Assembly (NCBI RefSeq): GCF_017874355.1 | Contig: NZ_JAGGLI010000021.1 | Span: 1-50,573 of the forward strand | Direction of reading: 5' to 3' | Source of the DNA: Acetoanaerobium pronyense | GTDB taxonomy: Bacteria; Bacillota; Clostridia; Peptostreptococcales; Filifactoraceae | DNA length: 50,573 nt | In this document: positions 43,908-50,573 of the stretch, one piece after another | How the letters are laid out: each line of letters opens with the position of its first letter | Numbering within the stretch: position 1 is the stretch's first letter | Translations under genes and position numbers: made by a program | The notes under the pieces: model-generated | Told to the model about the DNA's origin: nothing | The model's database searches: none | Seen by the model: the letters and a program-made list of their open reading frames with translations, nothing else

Positions 43908-44495
43908 ATGACTAAACAAAGGTTGATGAATTGCACTTTTAAGTATTTTTCAAAAAAAGGATATAATGCTTCTCTATCTGAAATATCAAAATGCTGTGGT
44001 ATAAAAAAGCAATCTATATATAATCATTTTAAAAATAAGGATGATCTTTTTTATCAGGTTATTGATGAGGAGGTATCTACCTTTTTTAAAGATAAAATAG
44101 AGGAGTTTTCTAATTTACAAATTGAGTCTCCAGAAGAAAAGCTTAAAGCTATTTTTTTCTCATTCATAAATTACTACAAAGACATAGAGAAATTAAGATT
44201 CTGGAGATTCATTCTTTTTATTGAATCAGAGGAACTATTTCTAAAATCTAGAGATTTAATTAGAGAAAAAGAGATTGAATTTGCTAAAAATATAATTGGA
44301 GAGTTCGAAAAAGTATTATCAAAAAACAATCCGGAAGTGGTTCTTAATAATTCTATTGCAGCTACTCAAACTTTTATGACTTGTATCCACGGTATTTTAG
44401 ATGGATTTATGCTTTATAGGGGTGTTTTTGACATTGATATACTTGCCAACAACGTATGGAATCTGTTTTGGAATGGTGTAGAGAGGACTAATTAA
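43908..44495 (+). CDS. TetR/AcrR family transcriptional regulator
   Basis: 195 residues. The N-terminal HTH (about 1-47) reads FKYFSKKGYNASLSEISKCCG then KKQSIYNHFKNKDDLF, the standard TetR pattern. The C-terminal ligand domain (about 60-190) is helical. Its stop overlaps the start of the GGDEF/EAL gene as TAATG, so all three downstream genes are likely under its control; the palindrome in its promoter supports autorepression. The inducer is unknown. Confidence 0.92.
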   Translation: MTKQRLMNCTFKYFSKKGYNASLSEISKCCGIKKQSIYNHFKNKDDLFYQVIDEEVSTFFKDKIEEFSNLQIESPEEKLKAIFFSFINYYKDIEKLRFWRFILFIESEELFLKSRDLIREKEIEFAKNIIGEFEKVLSKNNPEVVLNNSIAATQTFMTCIHGILDGFMLYRGVFDIDILANNVWNLFWNGVERTN

Positions 44496-46774
44496 TGATA
44501 AGATTTCCTAGATATATAAATAAAGGTTCTATATTTAAAGCTTTATTAATTTTCATCTTAGTTTTCTCTCTTTTTCTTTTTACTGCCTTTGTTGAATTTC
44601 AAAGGGAAGTTGAGAAAAAAAAGCAAAACTTAAAGGATGAGCTTTTAATTACTCAAACAAATATAGAAAATACAATAACTTCAAGAATATCTAAGCTATA
44701 TGGATTAGTGACCTATATAAAAATCAATAGTTATTTCGATCAAGATCAATATGAAAGATTTGTATATGATGTATACAGGTCTAGGGATGATCTAGTTCAA
44801 AGAATTTTTTATTTAACAGATACTACAGTAACCCACATCTTCCCTTACGAACAATACAAAGAGGTAATAGGTAAAGATCTTTCACTAATACAATCCCAAA
44901 AGGATTTAGTAATGTATGGTAAAAATAACCTAAGGACAGTTTTTGCTGCACCTGTTAATCTTGTTGAAGGTGGTGACGGAATAATAGTTAGAATACCTGT
45001 AGATATAGATGGGGATTATGTAGGGCAGTTGTCAATAGTATTTGATTATGAAAAGACATTAAGTGCAAGTGGTGTTTATGATAAAGGGTTAGAAAACTTT
45101 ATATCCTTAAGTTCTGTAGATCCTCTTACAGGAAATATGTATTGTGTATGGTCAAATGATCAGAATGGTTATTTAGATTTAAATAAAGTGGAGATTGATT
45201 TTAATATTTATGATACTCCCGTATTTTTAAGGGCAATATCTAAAAATGGGTTTTCTGGAAATTCTAATCTATTTTATATAATACTTTCAACTGGTTGGGT
45301 CATATCTTTTTTCTTAGCTTTTACTTCCTACAAATTCTTTGAAACCAACTCTAAATTAAAATATAGCAAATTAAAACTTCAAAAAACTCAAACAAAACTT
45401 ATAGACTCAAATCAAGCTCTTACAACAACAGTGAACAAGTTGCTTTTAAGTGAACAAGAACTGGAAGCTAAATACGAGGAGATTAAGGCAAATGAAGAAC
45501 ATATACTTTTTTTAGCTGAAAAAGATTTTCTAACAGGATTAAAAAATAGAATGAAATTCTCTCAAGATTTAGAGTATAGACTAAAAAATAATTTAAGTGG
45601 AGTTATATTGCTTATAGATATTGATAACTTCAAGGATATAAACGACACAATTGGACACATCTATGGAGACAAAGTCCTGATTCATATAGGTGAACTTATA
45701 AAAAAAGCCTTACTTGAAAATTCGGAAGCTTATAGAATCGGTGGAGATGAATTTATTGTTCATATGGAAGATGCTGTTAATGAAGATATTATAAATCTCT
45801 TTATTTCAAAGCTTTTAGAATACTTTAAGAAATATAATGCTATAGATGATATAAATAACTATATAACTGCAAGTATAGGAATATCAAGATATCCACAAGA
45901 TGGTTCAACTGTAAATGAATTAGTAATGAAATCAGACATTGCAATGTATGAAGCAAAAAGAGCTGGCAAGAATCGATACTGCTACTTCTCTATTGATATG
46001 ACTGATAAGATTGATGAAAAAATGAATGTAATAAGCATCCTCAGAAAATCAATTGAAGAGGATCAATTTAAACTTCTTTATCAACCTATATATGATTCAG
46101 TTTCTAAGAAAGCATCTTCTTTTGAAGCTCTTATTCGTATAAAAGATTCTAGTTTAAGTCCTGGTGTTTTTATAGATATCGCAGAAGAAACTGGCCTTAT
46201 AGTGCCTATAGGAAGATGGGTTTTACAAGAGGTTTTTAAGCAATTACAGTTTTGGCAAGATAGAAACTTTGATTTAATTCCTGTGGCAATAAATATTTCT
46301 CCAAGGCAAATTAGAGATGACAACTTATTTGATTTTATTAAATTTCTTTTAGAAGAATATGAAATTTGTCCTTCCCTTATAGAGTTAGAAATAACCGAGA
46401 ATATGCTTTTAGAAGATAAGGATGACAACTTAAAAAAACTAAATAAAATCAAATCATTAGGCATATGTATATCTTTAGATGATTTTGGAACAGGATATTC
46501 ATCATTGAGTTATCTTTCTTATATGCCTATAGATAAAATTAAACTTGATAAATCTATTAAAGATAAGTTTTTAGACCGTAAAGATACAGAGGTTATAAAA
46601 AGTTTAATTTCAATGTTTCATGGTTTAAATCTTAAAGTTGTGGCAGAAGGTGTAGAAACGGAAGAAGAATACATCCAGCTTTTAAGTCATTCTACAGACT
46701 ACATCCAAGGATATTTATTTAGTAAGCCACTTAATCCTGAAGATGCAGCTTTGATTTTAAAAACTAATCAATAA
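44495..46774 (+). CDS. Membrane-bound GGDEF-EAL protein (c-di-GMP turnover) with extracytoplasmic sensor
   Basis: 759 residues. Membrane segments near 12-33 and 258-282 enclose an extracytoplasmic region that resembles a CHASE domain (RDDLVQRIFYLTD, then IFPYEQYKEVIGKDL). A coiled coil (about 285-335) leads to a GGDEF domain (about 337-495) with an intact IGGDEF motif but no RxxD inhibitory site five residues before it. A complete EAL domain (about 510-755) follows with FEALIRI, DDFGTGYSSL and AEGVET. Both synthase and phosphodiesterase motifs are intact; the net activity cannot be read from sequence. It is translationally coupled to tetR and followed 27 bases later by a chemoreceptor gene. 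Confidence 0.93.
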   Translation: MIRFPRYINKGSIFKALLIFILVFSLFLFTAFVEFQREVEKKKQNLKDELLITQTNIENTITSRISKLYGLVTYIKINSYFDQDQYERFVYDVYRSRDDLVQRIFYLTDTTVTHIFPYEQYKEVIGKDLSLIQSQKDLVMYGKNNLRTVFAAPVNLVEGGDGIIVRIPVDIDGDYVGQLSIVFDYEKTLSASGVYDKGLENFISLSSVDPLTGNMYCVWSNDQNGYLDLNKVEIDFNIYDTPVFLRAISKNGFSGNSNLFYIILSTGWVISFFLAFTSYKFFETNSKLKYSKLKLQKTQTKLIDSNQALTTTVNKLLLSEQELEAKYEEIKANEEHILFLAEKDFLTGLKNRMKFSQDLEYRLKNNLSGVILLIDIDNFKDINDTIGHIYGDKVLIHIGELIKKALLENSEAYRIGGDEFIVHMEDAVNEDIINLFISKLLEYFKKYNAIDDINNYITASIGISRYPQDGSTVNELVMKSDIAMYEAKRAGKNRYCYFSIDMTDKIDEKMNVISILRKSIEEDQFKLLYQPIYDSVSKKASSFEALIRIKDSSLSPGVFIDIAEETGLIVPIGRWVLQEVFKQLQFWQDRNFDLIPVAINISPRQIRDDNLFDFIKFLLEEYEICPSLIELEITENMLLEDKDDNLKKLNKIKSLGICISLDDFGTGYSSLSYLSYMPIDKIKLDKSIKDKFLDRKDTEVIKSLISMFHGLNLKVVAEGVETEEEYIQLLSHSTDYIQGYLFSKPLNPEDAALILKTNQ

Positions 46775-46810
46775 AAGTTAAACAAACTAATGTAAAAAGG
46801 AGTGAATTAT

Positions 46811-48814
46811 TTGAAAAAGGGATTAGCACTTAAGATTGCAGTTTATATCGGTATATTTGTAATATCTATAGCTCTTATAACTGGTAGTGTATCTGTATTT
46901 ATGAGCCGTAACTATATGATTAGGGAAGCTGAAATCGGTATGTCCCAAGTAACACATTTAGGAGCAGAAAAAATAGAACTAGCTATTAAATATAGATTAG
47001 ATATTCTTAATGAGATTGCTGAAAGAGATAGAACCCAGACTATGGATTTTGATATTCAAAGAGAATCCTTACTAGATGATGTAAAAAGACTTGGATACCT
47101 TGATATGGCAATCGTTGATTTAAATGGTCAGGCAAGATATATCCTTGAGGATAATATAGCTGATTTATCTGATAGGGACTATATCAAACGAGCATTATCT
47201 GGAGAAGCTACAGTTTCAGATGTTTTGATAAGTAGAGTTACAAATAGTGCAGTTCTTATGTACGCTGTTCCCATAAAAGAAAATGGCAGGGTTTTGGGTG
47301 TCTTACTGGCTAGAAGAGATGGTAATGCCCTTGCTGATATTACAAATGAAATGGGCTACGGTGAAACTGGTTACGCCTATGTAATCAACGATAAAGGTGT
47401 AACTGTTGCCCATCCAAATCGTGAACTTGTAATGGAACAATTTCAACCTATTGAAGTAGCAAAGACAGATTCAAAATTTGCCCCTGTTTCTGATTTATTT
47501 AATAAAATACTATCTGAAAGGCAGGGCATTTCATCATATACCTTTGATGGAGCAGTTTTATATGCTGCTTTTGAGCCTATAGATGGGACAAACTGGTTTT
47601 TAGTTATTACTGCAAACCAAAGCGAGGTTCTTAGTGGAGTTTTAAATCTTACTAGAGTACTTATATATATAATACTTGGGCTTCTTACTTTATCTATTTT
47701 CATAGCTTTTGCCCTTGGAAAATCATTGGCAAAACCAATAATAAGTCTTACTGAGATTGTAAAACGTCAATCGAATCTTGATTTTAGTGAGATAGATTCA
47801 AAATCTTCTAACTATCTAACAAAAAGGAAAGATGAAATTGGCCTTATGGCAACTGAGCTTATATCAATGTCTAAAAATGTAAGAGACCTTCTTATAAATG
47901 TATCTGATACATCAAGCAATGTTTCTGCTACATCAGAAGAACTAACAGCAACATCACAGCAATCTGCAAGCGCATCTGAAGAAGTTGCCCAGGCTGTTAA
48001 TGAAATTGCAAAGGGCGCATCAGAGCAGGCAGGAAATATATCAGAAGCCTCTTCATCTCTTGACTCCCTTGGACAAGACATTGAAAGCAACAAGGTTAAA
48101 AGTAATGAACTTCTTGAATCCTCTAATGAAATTTCAAACCTTGTAAATTCAGGAATAGAAGTTGTTACTGATCTTGGAGAAAAAACCAAAGACAATAGTA
48201 ATGCTGCAAAAGTAGTGTTTGAAAGTATTCTAAAAACAAGGGAAAGCTCCCAGAAAATAGGAGAGGCTAGCTCCCTTATAACAAGTATATCGGATCAGAC
48301 TAATCTTCTTGCCCTTAATGCATCTATCGAGGCTGCAAGAGCTGGTGAACATGGCAGAGGCTTTGCTGTTGTGGCAGATGAAATAAGAAAGCTTGCCGAA
48401 CAGTCAAGAAATACAACCACAACAATAGACGATATGGTTGAAAAACTAAAAGTTGATGCTGAGGTTGCTGTTCAAAAAATGGAGGAAGCAGGAAAGATTG
48501 TGAAACTTCAGGAAGATAGTGTTGTTAAAACAAGAGAAACCTTTGAAGGAATATCCTCTGCAATAAAAAATTCAGAGCTTATAGTAAATGAAATATCAGG
48601 TTCCGCAAATGATATGAACCTTAAAAAAGAAAATATTATGTCAAATATCGAGATGCTTTCAGCAGTTTCTGAAGAAAATGCCGCTTCCACTGAAGAAACC
48701 TCCGCAGCAATAGAAGAGCAAACAGCAGCAGCCCAAGAAATTGCAAACGCCAGCTCAGAGCTTTCTGAAATGGCTCAAAGTCTGCAGGATATGATAAGAA
48801 GATTTACATTTTAA
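46811..48814 (+). CDS. Methyl-accepting chemotaxis protein with Cache sensor
   Basis: About 667 residues. Membrane segment (about 5-27), double-Cache-type sensor (about 30-275; [27 protein letters not shown]), second membrane segment (about 280-302), HAMP (about 303-360) and the cytoplasmic signalling domain with the hairpin tip [19 protein letters not shown] and [13 protein letters not shown]. No C-terminal CheR-binding pentapeptide. The frame opens at GTG 46802, which lies inside the AAAGGAGTG ribosome binding site; the TTG at 46811 ([13 protein letters not shown]) is the better start. Probably the last gene of the tetR operon. Confidence 0.93.
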   Translation: MKKGLALKIAVYIGIFVISIALITGSVSVFMSRNYMIREAEIGMSQVTHLGAEKIELAIKYRLDILNEIAERDRTQTMDFDIQRESLLDDVKRLGYLDMAIVDLNGQARYILEDNIADLSDRDYIKRALSGEATVSDVLISRVTNSAVLMYAVPIKENGRVLGVLLARRDGNALADITNEMGYGETGYAYVINDKGVTVAHPNRELVMEQFQPIEVAKTDSKFAPVSDLFNKILSERQGISSYTFDGAVLYAAFEPIDGTNWFLVITANQSEVLSGVLNLTRVLIYIILGLLTLSIFIAFALGKSLAKPIISLTEIVKRQSNLDFSEIDSKSSNYLTKRKDEIGLMATELISMSKNVRDLLINVSDTSSNVSATSEELTATSQQSASASEEVAQAVNEIAKGASEQAGNISEASSSLDSLGQDIESNKVKSNELLESSNEISNLVNSGIEVVTDLGEKTKDNSNAAKVVFESILKTRESSQKIGEASSLITSISDQTNLLALNASIEAARAGEHGRGFAVVADEIRKLAEQSRNTTTTIDDMVEKLKVDAEVAVQKMEEAGKIVKLQEDSVVKTRETFEGISSAIKNSELIVNEISGSANDMNLKKENIMSNIEMLSAVSEENAASTEETSAAIEEQTAAAQEIANASSELSEMAQSLQDMIRRFTF

Positions 48815-48924
48815 CCAAGTAATATTCGAGTAGTATGTAGATAATTATTTTAACTACCAATTTCTCCCCCAAGCTATATCTTTCTGTACTTGGCTATTCA
48901 TTAGGAACCAATGTATTAACTGAT

Positions 48925-48980
48925 AGCGCTTACTAATACTTTTATACCCTAGTTTTTCTAGGTGAGTATTGGTAAGCGTT
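48925..48980 (+). terminator. Long hairpin after the chemoreceptor gene
   Basis: AGCGCTTACTAATACT (48925-48940) pairs with AGTATTGGTAAGCGTT (48965-48980), 16 bp with two GT pairs, with an inner CCTAG/CTAGG helix. It is placed to end the operon, but only a short T run follows, so it may instead be a remnant of a mobile repeat. The rest of 48815-49084 shows nothing else. Confidence 0.5.
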
Positions 48981-49084
48981 GTTTGCAAATAGGACTTTTG
49001 GATATTCTTGAATAACCTTTATATAAAAAAATTCTAAAATTTTATATTTAGAATCTAAAATATTGATTTATTTATATTAAATTA

Positions 49085-49462
49085 TTAAGAATTATGTTTC
49101 TTTATCCAATTAAGTAAATCATTATCATCAATACTTCCATCAGCCAGTCCTAATCCTAGCTCTATAATTTCATTATCTGTTGCATTAATTTTTATATTAT
49201 TAATCTCAAGATATACTAGGAATAACAATACTCCTATTCTTTTATTACCATCAACAAATGGATGATTTTTCACTAAATAATATCCTAGCTTTGCAGCTTT
49301 TGTTTCTATTTCTGGATAAAGTTCTTGGTTATAAAAGGTTTGAAATGGTGAATTGATTGCTGATTCTAAAAGCTTGGAGTCTCTTAATCCTTTGCTTCCA
49401 CCAGTTTCATTTATTAATAGATTATGCATCTTTATTATTTGGCTCTGAGTTATTTTTTTCAT
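49085..49462 (-). CDS. doc: Doc-type toxin (death-on-curing, Fic fold)
   Basis: 125 residues, the length of Doc toxins. The active-site loop HPFVDGNKRIG (His67 to Gly77) matches the Doc/Fic consensus with the catalytic His and metal/phosphate-binding DGN intact. Doc kinases inactivate EF-Tu by phosphorylation. The start codon overlaps the stop of the small upstream antitoxin as ATGA, the standard toxin-antitoxin coupling. Confidence 0.92.
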   Translation of the reverse strand: MKKITQSQIIKMHNLLINETGGSKGLRDSKLLESAINSPFQTFYNQELYPEIETKAAKLGYYLVKNHPFVDGNKRIGVLLFLVYLEINNIKINATDNEIIELGLGLADGSIDDNDLLNWIKKHNS

Positions 49463-49629
49463 TTTGCTAACTCCTCAAAAGCTTTTATATATTTCGATAA
49501 AATATTTTTTGAAATTAATTCTACTTCTAAATCATCAGCATACACTATATCTTCATTGATATTATTTAATGTAATATTGTTATCATTACTCAACTTATTA
49601 CAGGGAAAATTATTATCTTTTTTATCCAT
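49459..49629 (-). CDS. Small antitoxin for Doc
   Basis: 56 residues (MDKKDNNFPCNKLS at the N-terminus), acidic and without a recognisable DNA-binding domain. The C-terminal helix SKYIKAFEELAK matches the toxin-neutralising tail seen in Doc antitoxins (the family pattern ends in x-x-AYxxLAx). GAGAGG lies before the ATG and its TGA overlaps the doc start. It lies 16 bases downstream of the Fic gene. Confidence 0.8.
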   Translation of the reverse strand: MDKKDNNFPCNKLSNDNNITLNNINEDIVYADDLEVELISKNILSKYIKAFEELAK

Positions 49630-49645
49630 TAAAAACCTCTCTTTA

Positions 49646-50302
49646 CTAAAAAACCACTAGACATTTGTCCTGTAAAAATTCTGTAGCCTTAAAATAGTTA
49701 TTAGTTTCATAAAAATCAGATAGAATTTCATTAAAATCATTTATATATTCATCATTAACTATTAATAAGCCTTTTCCTTTAGATAAAAGTAATTTATTTG
49801 CTGCCAAAATGCTGGTTCTTTTATTTCCATCCCAAAATAACTGACTTCGGCATCCCCATAGCATCAATCTTAATGCTTTTTCAGTTGTAGATAATTCAGA
49901 ATCTAAAATTTTCGTAATATTGATTGTAACTTCATCTTCTATAGGAACTTTAGGTCTAAACTTCACACCAGAAATTCCTACTTCTCCACTTCTAAGTTTG
50001 CCCCACTCAAGACTATGATTCATTGATACATAATAGTTTATATGAGAAATAAAATCTAAATTTAGATTTAAATCTATATTTTCCAATACAAAATTCCATG
50101 CATTTTTTAAATTTATTATAACTTCTAAATCATGCTCATTTATTATTTCAGAGCTTATATTATTCTCATTTAAAATATTTTGAATGTCAAGTAAAGAAGC
50201 CTCTACACCTTCTATCTTTGCCAAGCTATATATAAGTTTAGGATATAATTTTTCGGCTAAAGATATACTTTCTTCCCTTGTATAATTAAAGCAATCTTTC
50301 AT
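49646..50302 (-). CDS. Fic-domain protein with a non-canonical active site
   Basis: 218 residues from the ATG at 50302 (MKDCFNYTREE), which follows GGAAAGGA; the longer frame to 50365 only translates the end of the neighbouring IS element. The Fic loop reads QLFWDGNKR (Gln154 to Arg162): the DGNxR part is intact but the catalytic His of HPFxDGN is Gln and the Pro is Leu. An N-terminal helix with KIEGVEAS (about residues 29-36) resembles the inhibitory helix of self-controlled Fic enzymes. Fic proteins transfer AMP or other groups to target proteins; activity here is doubtful or altered. It appears cotranscribed with the antitoxin-doc pair. Confidence 0.85.
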   Translation of the reverse strand: MKDCFNYTREESISLAEKLYPKLIYSLAKIEGVEASLLDIQNILNENNISSEIINEHDLEVIINLKNAWNFVLENIDLNLNLDFISHINYYVSMNHSLEWGKLRSGEVGISGVKFRPKVPIEDEVTINITKILDSELSTTEKALRLMLWGCRSQLFWDGNKRTSILAANKLLLSKGKGLLIVNDEYINDFNEILSDFYETNNYFKATEFLQDKCLVVF

Positions 50303-50329
50303 AATAAAATCCTTTCCATGGTGTCGGAT

Positions 50330-50573
50330 TGTTACCGGCAAGCATTTTTGTATAAATTTCGGCAAATAATTTTCCCTATTTTTTGGAATATAACTTTCCC
50401 TAAAATAGGGATTTTCTATTTTCTAAGCGATAGCTTTTTCCAGTCATATTAAAGAGCTCACATTTATATGTTAACCTATCTAAAACTGCTGTAGTTAGGG
50501 CTGGATCGCCCAACAGCTCTGACCAATCTTCAAGCCCTTTATTAGAAGTGATTATTATTGAGGCTTGCTCGTG
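50330..50573 (-). mobile_element. IS21-family insertion sequence, one end (continues beyond window)
   Basis: The partial istB gene and the repeats after it mark one end of an IS21-like element. The end begins TGTTACCGGCAAG at 50330 (IS21 ends start with TG) and carries repeated short motifs: CGGCAA twice (50336 and 50360 region) and TTTCCCTA twice, as expected for multiple transposase-binding sites. The other end lies outside the window. The element inserted 28 bases upstream of the Fic start codon. Confidence 0.75.
50400..50573 (-). CDS. istB: IstB-like ATP-binding protein, C-terminal 57 residues (partial)
   Basis: The 5' part lies beyond the right edge. The visible tail reads SIIITSNKGLEDWSELLGD, then ALTTAVLDRLTYKCELFNMTGKSYRL as two adjoining stretches, which is the sensor/C-terminal part of IstB, the helper ATPase of IS21 transposition. 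It ends at TAG 50400-50402. Confidence 0.92.
   Translation of the reverse strand, partial: HEQASIIITSNKGLEDWSELLGDPALTTAVLDRLTYKCELFNMTGKSYRLENRKSLF

Noticed and set aside
38678-50573. CRISPR array or restriction system in the accessory region
   Set aside because: No regularly spaced direct repeats, cas-like or methylase-like genes were seen.

Overview
This is a low-GC Firmicute chromosome segment. The best fit is an amino-acid-fermenting anaerobic clostridium of the Peptostreptococcaceae type, close to Acetoanaerobium (Clostridium) sticklandii. The reasons are a complete lysine-fermentation operon, an Rnf complex, AT-rich codon use and strong AGGAGG ribosome binding sites. The species is inferred from gene content only. 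From 1 to about 38.6 kb almost everything is conserved core genome on the minus strand. From about 38.7 kb to the right edge the content is accessory.

Core region, left to right (most genes are transcribed right to left). 0.1-9.9 kb is a ribosome/RNA housekeeping block: rsfS, an LCP-family cell wall protein, a fused nadD-yqeK, yhbY, obg, rpmA-prp-rplU behind an L21 leader, RNase E/G, and the paired radical-SAM-linked and B12-binding radical SAM genes. 10.0-18.7 kb is the lysine fermentation operon kal-kce-kdd-kamA-kamB-kamC-kamD-kamE. It is preceded by a consensus promoter and a lysine riboswitch whose P1 helix overlaps the terminator stem, so lysine should switch the operon on. 18.8-26.5 kb holds mgsA, minEDC, a long PBP2, mreD, mreC, radC and maf; mreB is absent from its usual place between radC and mreC. 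26.6-31.6 kb is rnfCDGEAB, the ferredoxin:NAD oxidoreductase that can conserve the energy of reduced ferredoxin made from crotonyl-CoA, the end product of the kam operon. 31.8-38.5 kb contains an SH3/NlpC-P60 hydrolase, an aromatic-acid-exporter-like membrane protein, two lytic transglycosylases, tRNA-Leu(GAG), coaE and polA.

Accessory region. A tRNA-Leu(CAA) gene at 38.68 kb is abutted by a tyrosine integrase and a 58-residue excisionase. They are followed by a hairpin-rich gene-free block (about 40.42-40.74 kb) that looks like a structured RNA, a sigma-like HTH gene, an unknown 183-residue protein, and a divergent ImmR/ImmA-type control pair with a near-consensus LexA box between the divergent promoters. 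Next come an orphan HigA-like antitoxin and a small zinc-ribbon gene broken by a stop codon. A plus-strand operon then encodes a TetR regulator, a CHASE-like/GGDEF/EAL protein and a chemoreceptor, with a palindromic operator over its promoter. The right end has a Fic - antitoxin - Doc operon and the end of an IS21-family element (istB C-terminus plus its terminal repeats). No conjugation, replication or capsid genes and no second att site were seen, so the integrated element is either decayed or continues beyond the window.

Several starts were moved from the longest open frame to the codon that has a proper ribosome binding site; each case is explained in its entry.
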